Source: Aurelia coerulea (taxonomy: Eukaryota; Cnidaria; Scyphozoa; Semaeostomeae; Ulmaridae). From it: a stretch of 64,000 bases of DNA. The notes beneath the pieces were generated by a model that ran no database searches, had not been told where the DNA came from, and saw only the letters and a program-made list of their open reading frames with translations. Position 1 is the stretch's first letter; each line of letters opens with the position of its first letter. This document shows, in pieces, positions 50,501 to 61,500 of this stretch. Where the stretch lies: contig CM076948.1 of the NCBI GenBank assembly GCA_039566865.1, positions 17,743,001-17,807,000 of the forward strand, in the 5' to 3' direction. Position numbers and translations under genes: made by a program.

Positions 50501-53500
50501 AAAAAGAAACCTTGAGTTACTTGGCCTAAGTAAATTTTATCGGAAAAGTTAATGCTAATGAATTATTCCTTATTTCATAGTTTATGATATAAAAACCAGT
50601 TATTGTACATTTAGCGACCGTCTTCTTTAAAATCGTTGTCGGAAAACACAGCAATAAAATCGCGATATCTTCATTCCATCGCCCTTTTCGGATCACGCAA
50701 GCTCACGCATGAATTTCGGACGGTACCACCGCAGAGGGCTCAAGAAAGGGCAGTTTCCAATTGAAATGGATGCCATACACATAACAAAAGATATTTATCT
50801 CATGTTATCGTTTGATAAGTAACATTTTACCTCTTTATTCGTTTAATGACACCATAAGCAATTTACAATTGAAATTTACTGTCTATTACAAGATAACTGG
50901 CAACACTCTAGCATAGCCCCCTTCCCATACTTCAATGCCCCCTGGAATTAATTCAAATCCTACCTCACGCGGATCCAAAGTCAACGAAACCCCCTGGTGA
51001 GGTTTCTTTGTTTATTTCACCTTCCACCCCGTCTCTTCATTGACAGAGAATCCCAGAATTCGAAGCCAAACCTCGTGATCGGAAGAGGGCGATCTGTAGC
51101 CTATCTGACTGCAGTTAGAACTTTATCCCCGGCTGGGAAGCAGAAGATATTTTGATCGAAATTTTTTGTAAATATTCGCCTAGAGAGTTGGAGTAAAGTT
51201 TGAAATGTTTTGACTGCGGTTCTAGTAAACAGTAGTAGAGAAACAAGAGAAAATATAATTGCTGCAAGGAAACACGAAGTGAAAAATGGCGACTACTTGC
51301 GATTCCATCACAGGTAGGCCACTTTCATCTTCCCATATCGCTGGATTCACACGCCAGAAAAAAGTAAACCACGTCTCAATTTGAAGCTTATGGCGTCAGC
51401 AAAGTATTTTTTCGCGCGCTTTTGTAATTATAGGACCCATTCCTCTTGTAAACAAACATTCCGAGATTGTACACCAAAGCGCTCACAGGAGCCAGTGATC
51501 GGAATAGGGCGATGGGGCTCTATCATTGTTCAAGGGTGCCATGATAAAAGGACAGAAACAACGTACCATTCCTTTCTCGATTTCTTCCTTTTCGAATGAA
51601 CTGACTAAATTCATTATGTGAATAGCTGACAAATAATGCAGCGTTTCCTGGTGTGACGTCAAAGGCTGACTGGTTCCCAGTACCCTACAATCCCGGCCAT
51701 TGACCGAGAATGGGTGTTATCAAACCCCAATAGCCGCAAGTTTCTTTTCTCAAAATTGCAAGAATTATTTTCTGACGATGCAAGATGGTTGGTTTTAGAA
51801 ATAGGCCAAACTCCCCAAAACATTTAGTGGCGTGCAAAATTATTTTATGGTAGATATTTACACGCTGCGTTACCATGATCTTTTGCGTCGGATAGAATTT
51901 TGGTTGATCTTATAAGTGATTTTGTCAAAAAGAACGAAATTGATCTTGGTAAAAGTTGCCCCGGTGTCATATTTAGCGCAGTCATCCATATGCTTTTCAA
52001 TACATTTGACTTTTGGACTGTGAAAGCTAACAAACAAACAATCCCTGATCCCTTCTTCCATCTCAGTCCTACCATGGTCCTACCTATCTTAGAACTCCTA
52101 CCTAAGTCTTCTATTTTCGTGATAAACGATTTCTTGTAATCTTTTACTCTCAGGTTGGAAAAAGCAAAAATATTCCTGCTGGGACGGTAGTTGACCAGGA
52201 TATTTGTCATCCAACGGAATTTGACTTTTATCTATGCAGCCACAGTGGTATTCAGGTACGTACCGGGCTATTTGGTTCAAGGTTCTTGGCAAGGAAACAA
52301 TCAAATTTAAGATACGTTGAGGCTTATTAAAGGGGATTATCATAAAGTAATATGGCTACCGCACAGCAGCAAGTTTCATATTTTCAGCATTTTGTGTATT
52401 AGAAACAGATGTCTGACACTAAAGGAGGAAGACCATAAAGGAGAGAAAATAGACCTGGGCCCGGTTGTTCAAAACTGCGATTAGGGCTCATCTTAGATTA
52501 AACTGCATAACCCACGATTAAAATCAAACCTCCGATTACACTGCGTTGCTCAAAGCCCGATTAAGGCTAATCAGGGATAAATCTGTGTGTTAAATCTAAT
52601 CCTGCTCGGTAGGTGTATTAACTTCAAATTCGAGTATCAAATGAGAAGAATTTTGCGGATTTATCATTTCAAAACTTAGCAGTAGCTCTACAAGAGATTA
52701 AATGCTAACATTTTCAGTATTGCCAAAAAGAAACAACCATTATACTATGGTTTATGGCCAGGAATGCGCGAAGGCCTTTCGTAAAGTCAGTAACAAGAAA
52801 TAATAAGGGAATAATCTAAGGCGTAGCATGAAACCATTGCAGAATACAGACGAAGCCATTTGATGCTGTTCATATTCGAATGTGAGTTTTACGTAACTTT
52901 TTTGAATTAATCGAACATTATGAAAGCATAATCGTTGATTATCAAATCGTAGCTGTAATACGCCTTTCAACAACGCTCCTTAATACATCGATTATAAAAC
53001 CCTGGATTAAGCCCTAATCCTGTGTTAACTTAATCGGAGTTTTGAACAACCGGGCCCTGTTGTGTATCTTCTGAGTTGACCTAAGTTCTAGATGAGAGCG
53101 TAGTAAATATAATGAGAGCAAAACTGTAGTTCAAATTCAAACCTGGGTGCTGATATTTTTTTTATTTTTTTTTTTTATTAATTCATATTTTTACACGATA
53201 TCCCATCAGTACAAAATTAAACTACAAAAGTTACAAGTTTGTTTTAAATGAAAAATGAAAAACAAAATTTAAAATTTGGTATTAGCTAGGATTGGATCCA
53301 GGCTGAGATCTGATCTTCCTGGGAGTCGTGTTTTAGTTAGGGTTTACTGAGCTCTTTAAATGCGTTTTCAATTTTCTTTTAAACTGATAGAGCGAGGGGA
53401 TTTCCCTTATTTCGATTGGTATTTCATTCCAAGCTTTAAGCCCGGAAAGGTGGAAACTTTTTTTTGTACACTCGAGTTTAAACTTTGGGATGTCGAGATT

Positions 53501-56500
53501 TCTATTGTTTCTTGTGTTATACCTAGAAATTTCATTCCTCTGACTATACTTGTTCCAGAGGCTCTCAGGGCACTGCTTGTTGACTATTTTGTGTGTCATG
53601 ATAGATCTGTCAAAATAGATGATTTGATCAACGTTCAGCCCATTATTGATCCAGGGGTCCTTTATTCTAGCATTTTGAATAATTGAGAAGGCCCTGTTCT
53701 GTAGACGCTGAAGCGTTTGCAGCTTCGTGTTGGGCAGGCTACCCCAGATAACATTCCCATATCGGAGGTGACTTTCAACCAGCGCATGGTAGACCTCACA
53801 TAGCTTAGATTGCGGAAAAACGTTTTTAAATTTTTTCAGTGCAGACAAACCACTTGCTACTTTACCTTTCAAGGATTTGAAGTGTTCCTTCCAACTTAGA
53901 TTCTCGTCGACAATAACCCCTAGTGATTTAGTTTTTGTCACTCGTTTTATTTCTGTGCCATTAAGTTTCAATGGAGCCAGAGGTTCAATTTTGTTAATTC
54001 TACGTGGATGGCCGATAAGCATAAACTCAGTCTTTTTTGGATTGGCACGTAATTTATTGACCCTCTTCCACTCAGAAAAGTTCTGTAGCTCCTCCTTCAT
54101 CATCTCGGCAAGTTCGTTAATATCTTCAGAGGCTATCGTTGTGTGCGTATCATCAGCATACATGCTCGCCGAAGAAAACTGTAAACATTCTTCAAAGTCG
54201 TTAAGGTATATGATGAAGAGAAGGGGGCCTAGGCAGGAACCCTGGGGAATGCCACAGGTTACCCACAAAGACATAGAACATTTACCATTGATTCTGCAAA
54301 ACTGTTTTCGTTCAGTGAGGTAGGATCGAAACCAGCTAATCACCTTACCCTGCACGCCATACCTAGAAAGTTTTTCGAGCAGTATTTTGTGATCCACCGT
54401 ATCGAAGGCCTTTTTTACATCCAAAAACATCGCCATATTGACCTTTTGAGAATCGATGTTATTATGCCATTCATCAGTACTCTTTACTAGAGATGTGATT
54501 GTTGAGTGTAGCTTACGAAACGCATGCTGATTCTTTTTTAGCAACTGTTTCTCTTTGAAATAGTCGATCAGCTGATCATGAGCAATTTTTTCCAGAATCC
54601 TTGCAAATATGGATAGAACGGATATAGGCCTGTAATTATTCATGTCATCCCTTGCACCTGACTTAAAAATTGGGGTTACCCTTGCAACCTTCCAGATATC
54701 TGGAAAAACTCCCGCGACCAGCGATGAGTTATAGATTAGAGTAAGGGGGAGAGCGATGAATTCGGATGCATCTTTGACTAGTCCGACAGGAATTCTATCT
54801 GGCCCACTGGCTTTGCCGTTTTTCAGCTCTGTTAGTGCTCTTAAGATGTATTGAGTATCTACTGTCTTGAAATTCAAAATCGTAGAATTTTTGCCACTTA
54901 TTGTGGCAAGCGGGTCATCATTCGGTTCGGTTCTGATTTCTTTTGCTAGTTTTGGACCAACTGAGACAAAGTGCTTGTTAAACGCATTGGCAATTTTACT
55001 GTCATTAGTTAAAAGTTTGCCTTCGCAGTTTAAGCTAGTGACTGGTACCTTAGAGGAATCTCTGTCTAATACTTTGTTAATGGTTCGCCACATTTTCTTT
55101 GGGTCGGTTTTGTTTTGTTCAATTAGACCTGAATAATGGTCCTGCATTGCGATCCGGATGGCCTCTGTAACTTCGTTTCTTAGTTTCTTATACGAAGGCC
55201 AGATTTCAGGATTGCGCATTGCGTCCTTTTTTGCTTTATCCCTTCTCATCATCAGAGACCTTATGCGTGCATTGAGCCATGGAGCATATTCACTTTTCTT
55301 TTTTTGTTTTCGAATTGGAGCATGTAGGCTGAGAATTGCATCAAACAATTCTTGGAATACAGATGCCATCTTACTAGGGTCCTGAGAAAAAGGTTCCAAA
55401 AGGCTTTTCCAGTCAATGGCATCAAGGTCTTGTTGGAAAGCAGTTTTATCATAATTTTTCATATTTCTACTTTCAACAACTTTGTTTTCATTTTTGGTAT
55501 TGAGTCTCCATGCATTTACCTTTCTAATCGCATAAACCATGTAGTGGTCTACCATAGCTGTTTCAAGCACGCCCGATTCTAGAATGTACTTACGTTTGTT
55601 GGTAGAGAAATGGTCAATCAACGAATGGCTTATTTGAGACTGTCCATTTGCCCCCTTACTTATTGCTACCCTCGTATAAGCTTTGATCAGTTGATCTATT
55701 TGGTATTCAGCGTACACTGATTGTAGCTTTTTTGAATTTGCATTTAAGGGGGAACCCCTGAAATCACAATTCGTATCACCAACTAGAATAATTTCTTTTT
55801 CATCTCTGTCAAGTTTTTTGAGAAATTCACGTAGATTTTCGAATGTTGCAGTATCTGTTTCCCCAGTGGGTGGTCGATACCAGCTAATCAGGTAAAAGGA
55901 TTTCCCTTTGTTTGGTTTAACCTCAAGGCAGAGCAACTCAAGGGTGTCACTTTTTATAATTTGGAGGGGATCAGGAATTTGTTCTTTTAGGTAGATTGCT
56001 ACACCACCTCCCATTTCATCCCTGTCATGCCTAAAAAGTTTGTAACCCTCAATTGAAAGAGCTGGGTCCTCAATCTTACTGCTTAACCTAGTCTCACTCA
56101 AAGCTATGATATCAATATCATTTTCATGGAGTAATACATTCAATTCGTGTCTATGCTTTCTGAGTGAGACTATGTTAAGAGCTGCAATCTTCAGACCATT
56201 CCCTTTTTTAGTTGCTTTGTTTTTGGGCTTTGCTTCGCTCTTTGCATTATTTACACTTCGACACCACTAACAATATTTTATGAATCGACTCAGGTTGCTT
56301 GCAAACTTTCTTACCCCTCCCTTGTTTATATGAAGTCCATCACGAGCAAGGTTGCTGTAGAGGATGTTATCGTTATCTATGAAGTCAAAACCATTCAGCA
56401 TGAGCTCATCAGATACATGTTTGTTGGCAGTGACTGCCATTCTATTCAGCTCGTCTTTTCTGCGGAAGATGGAAGAGTAGGCGATTTTTGCATCTGGGTT

Positions 56501-58458
56501 GTTTTCTTGTATTTTTTTCAATGATGCGAGTATACCCGTTGATAACTCTTCCGGGCTCGATGTCTTAAGATTGTTTGTCCCTACATGAACAATAATTACA
56601 TCGCTATCCGTTTTACCAGTGCTCTTTACGACTTGGTTGAGCCTCATACCAGATTTACCCTGGATTTTGACTTCCCGATGTTGGTTGCAAAGTTTGTTTT
56701 CGTCCAATCTTAATAGCTGTGAGTCTCCGACAACAGTCACTTTTATACTTTTACTTGCTTTCTGGCCTTTGTCTCCTATGTCGGTGGTTTTATTTGTTGT
56801 TGTTAAATCAATTACACTGGCAGCTTCAGGTTGTTTCTGGTGTGCTTTGCCCTTGTTGTTCGCTTTTCGTGCCTTTTTTTAATTCTGTGACGTTTCCCCA
56901 TTGTCTGTATTGTGCATTTTATTCCCTAATGCTTGAGAACCAGAGTTTTGCATGTTGGAGACGGTTTTGTTGTATTGATCCGACTGACTGATCAGGTTTG
57001 TTCTTATGTTCAAGGTTCTTTGTGTCTTTGACAATGGTGCCTCAATGACGGTCTTTTTGTTGGCCGATGATTGTGATCCAAGGATGTTTTCGACCAGTGA
57101 CTCTTATTCTATAATTCGCGTTTTTAACGTAAAATTTTCAGTCAATAATATTGTAGCCTGCATGCAGACTCTATTGATTCCCTGAAGAGAAGTGAGGTTC
57201 GTCCTACCAGAGGAGGAACCAGAAAATTAAAATCAGATAAAAACAACAGATGAATGCGAGGAAGCAAGTCGTCAATCTAGACTTTCCGTTCCTCAGAAAT
57301 TTATATTTTTCGACCGGTAGCTTTTTGTTTGCACCCTGTGGCTCAAAAAATTGTGTTAGAGAGTTGTACCAGTAGAACAATACTGAATTAATTTGAATTT
57401 TTAGCACACTGATGCCCCATCGGCCTCGTTTATTGAAATCAGAATGATATGTTGAAACCAAACTAAATAGAAAGAAGTAGCTGATCTTCATATTACATCT
57501 TCAGGTTGTATTCAGAATAGTTGATAATCTTACATCAGAGCGTTATGAGCAAACACGTTTGTTTATCAACAGGGAACAAGTCGACCAGCTCATTACCGCA
57601 TTCTTTGGGATGACAGTAGATTTACGGCCGATGAACTACAGCAATTAACATATGCATTGTGTCACAATTATGCAAGATGCACACGCTCTGTATCTATTCC
57701 ACCCCCTGCATATTATGCCCATCATGTTGCAATGAGAGCACGATATCATCTTGCAGCACGAGACGGAAGCAGGTTTGCATTTTGCTTTTTTATTATAATA
57801 GGACGTGGGATGCTACCTGGGTGCCAGAGCCAAATTTCAAAGAATTGAGAAAAAAATTTATTTCTCATAAGTCTAAATTTGGCTTTAATCTTTTGGCTCT
57901 GGTACCCAGGATATGGGATGCATGTAATATATCAAAAGCCGAAAGGGCACTTGTTACATGTATCAGGTGCCTTTAAAATGTTGACAAGCTAGATCACTCT
58001 CAGCTCTCTGAAATCAAAAGTTATCAACATATGCTTTTATTACCATTTAGTTAAAAAGCTTTGCTATCTTGACTAGTGGTGTGGCCTTGAGAGTCAGGGC
58101 GCAGTGTTTCTAGTGTTATGAGCTCTGCTCGCGTGGGTTCGAATCCCGTAACTAGGTACAAACAACTAACCAACAGCCAACTCACTGTCCATCGTTATGA
58201 GGTTGGTAAATGAGTGCTTAGAAGTAGCGCTGCAGGCCCGCATCAGCTGTATATCTGCCATATAACCAGCCTGCGCTACAAATATGCATTGGTTGGTTGG
58301 TTGGTTGATTGGTTGGTTGCTTGGTTGGTTGATCGGTTGCTTGCCTGTCTGCTTGTCTGCCTCCCTCCTGCTTGCTTGCCTCCCTCCTGCTTGCCTGCTT
58401 GCCTGCTTGCCTGCTTGCCTGCTTGCCTACTTGCTTGCTTGCCTGCTTGCTTACTTGC

Positions 58459-58537
<79 letters not shown>

Positions 58538-61500
58538 AGATACTGCTTGTTCATTTTACGCTGTGACCTCTCTCAGAAAGAACCTGATTATGCAAACATA
58601 CTTTAACTCCTGCATTAGTCGTACAGCATGAATTGGTCACAATCTTGTTCCAGTCCATTTTTTATGAAAATTGAAGATAAGGATAGATCGAAGTCATCTT
58701 TGGATTTGTATTATTTATTTACAAATGACTAGACCTGCTCCTTCACAACGTTTTATGTCCCCAAGCCAATTTGTAAATCAGCATGTTGTCATATCTTCCA
58801 AAACGTGGAGAGAAAAAAGTTAGTGATAGCTCAACTCTGAGCAAGACGCAACGCATTCAGAAAGAATTAACACATCCTGGAAGTGACTCTTTGGACTTTG
58901 GGCATAGCTTGAACCGATCGCATAATATTTTAAAGATAGTGTGGCCCTCCTGCTTGTTGATAACGTTGATTTGAGGAAGAATGAAGCGACCTTCTGGGTG
59001 AGTCAGAAAAAGTATCCACTATTTCAAAAATTGAAATGAAAAAGCGATGCGACCAATTTGTACAATGTTTAATCCATCATTTGACTCAACGTTTCAACTT
59101 GATTATCGAGATTTCTCTAACTTCTTCTGGTGCATTATTCGTTTTCAAGTCAGGATTTAGCCGAAAGTCCAATATCTAGATCTTCCAAATACATCTGACA
59201 ATAGCCAGTTCGCTATCATGTAAATGTTAAAGGGGACCTGCAACGTTGAAACAACTTGTGCTTAATCGAAAGCTCTAAGTGTCATAAAGATAAAAATAAG
59301 AATATTTTTCGAAAATGAATATCCATTTCTCTGTAATTAATGCTTAAACCTCCTCATTTGTCCCGCGTGTCTGACTTCCTTGTTGCAGCCTCGCTTTCAA
59401 AACCCACGCATTCTGACGTCAGAGGTGAATATACAAATTTTCGGGTCTCGATGATTTCTAAAGCTTTTATTGCAGGTCCATTGACACGATGAACGGGGAG
59501 ATGGTTGGTTGCGCTACTCACAATTACTTTACAAAAGCTGCAACAGACTAATCGCTAAAATCAAGAAAGTCAATCGAAAACGAAAACTGCATTCCAACAT
59601 TTTCCCACAGATGAATCCATTCGGGAAAATCGGATCCATAATCTGTTTGCAAAACGTCGCGCTGCTTGTTGACAAAGTTGCTTTTGCCAAGAGCAATATT
59701 TTCCGAATGCTAGGAGCAAATAAACGTCCCGAGAAAGAAAGGAGTAGACTAAAGGTCAGATAAGCTTTATTCAAAGCGAACCCCTTGAAACCATGAAGCC
59801 ATAATATAAGACCTGTTTTGGAAGGACGACTGTTTTGGCTCCTTCACATTACAGCCCTGAAGAAGTCCTGCATGGCAGGACGAAATATTGGCAAAAATTA
59901 AATTAATCGTATTTGCTGTTGTTTTTTGTCGTGTTGCGGTGTTTCTGCCTTTAAATTTATTCATTTTTTCGTCATCGCAAGCATCTTCGGATCCGGCAAT
60001 CGACGTTGGTATCGTGGCCTTTACTTTTTCAAACTGTTTTGGAAGCCCCTGATGGCTGAAACCTCAAAAGGATTTAGCAGGGCGCATAAATATCATTTTT
60101 GAATTGTTCTCAGAGATATTTGGCAGGGAGCAAAACTTCTACCGCCTTAGATTGGGGCCTCGAATAAATTTTAGATGTTCTTTTTTATCTTATGTCATCA
60201 ATAATGATAAACTATGACACTGAATCCTGTTCTATATCTCACGAATCTAGAAAGGATATAATATGACGTTTTGAATGAGATTTTTGTTCGATATGCAAGG
60301 GATAATTTAGAATTAACGTCCCAAAAAAGTCTCAATTTGATGATTTTCACTCCATGGTTATAAAAGATCTCTATAAAAATTTGTACTAGCCCCAAAAATG
60401 AGCAGTTGACTACTGCCGAGGCAACTATCAGTCAAGGAGAGATTTTGTCTACCCCATTACAGAACCCAGCCATTGAGGTTGAACAAGGAATGTGCTGAAA
60501 AAAAGACAAGCCATATAATTTAAACAGTAATTTCATCTAACATGGTGTATGCTTCTGTTCAGATTATCACGAGAATTAAAAACATTAAGGTTGTGTCCAG
60601 CTTGATGAAGACGACCATACAGAGAAAACTGCAACTTGCATCAAATGTTAGCTCTAGCAATGATATCCAATCGTAACAAACAGCAATTCCAAAACGTCTG
60701 TCTTTTCTGAAACAAGAGATTGAAAAAAAAAGCATAAAAATATCATGAATATTACAAGAAAATAAAGGCTCAATAACATTTTCCCCACGATTTTCTTGGA
60801 TTTTGCTTTTAGAAGTTTCTTAGCACTTCTCAAACATGGTACCAGGGTTTCTTTAAGGTTTTGCTATCCTAGTACTAGTTTCTTATGAGCCAGTTTCTTT
60901 TATAAAATATGTGTTCTCACAAAAGTCAACTCCTAAGGAGGAAGAAAGACTCGGAATTGAATACAAGAGTGGATATTGAAATGTCAAGCCTATAGTCAAA
61001 AGCAAGCATGATGATGAAAAGGCAATCATAAATATGCTGCATCAATGCCCAAAGGTCTTCCCCTAATATCGCCTCAAGTATTTGGTAAGGATTCTGTGTT
61101 ACACAATGAATGCAAGCTGAAGCTGCATATACTTGAAATCAATGTATTCATGTGACTGAAAGAAAAGCACTGCGAATTTTGTGAACAAAGATAAATTTAA
61201 CGAATAAAGTGCCATCCTTGTAAACCAACAACTTTCGATCGAAGTTCGTGATGGCTTGCTTGGCCGACCCAAAGTCCAAAATACGCCAATATAAATAACC
61301 TGTTTCGTTTTATACTTGTACGAGAAACAAGATGTTAAGCCGTTTAAAAGTACCTTCCAGGCAGTGTTTCCAATCCTTTCAGGATTCACGTCGTCTTTTT
61401 CACTTTCATTTTTGATTCTGAGCAGTCACTTCCTTCTTCTTGTTTGACTGCAAGGGTTGGGCCTCCCTTCGTCTCTTTGCGTTAGTTGATCCTTACTAGC

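Larger units (their letters stand above)
53158..57236 (-). mobile_element. Long LINE (CR1-like group) with esterase-type ORF1 and full ORF2
   Basis: On the - strand the order is ORF1 (57236 to 56267), a single in-frame TAG, ORF2 (56266 to 53333), about 155 bp of 3′ UTR and an A-rich tail (T-rich on + at 53158-53180). The 5′ border was not found; the ORF1 frame is closed by TAA at 57237-57239. The 40255-40875 fragment belongs to the same clade. The insertion is antisense to the Argonaute gene. Confidence 0.92.

Noticed and set aside
58085..58160. A tRNA gene at the ggttcgaatccc motif
   Set aside because: Box A is degraded and no acceptor, D and anticodon stems form; at best it is a SINE head.
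58276..58606. ORFs of 64-130 codons ([16 protein letters not shown]) on both strands
   Set aside because: They are translation artefacts of a (CTTG)n simple repeat, open in several frames at once.
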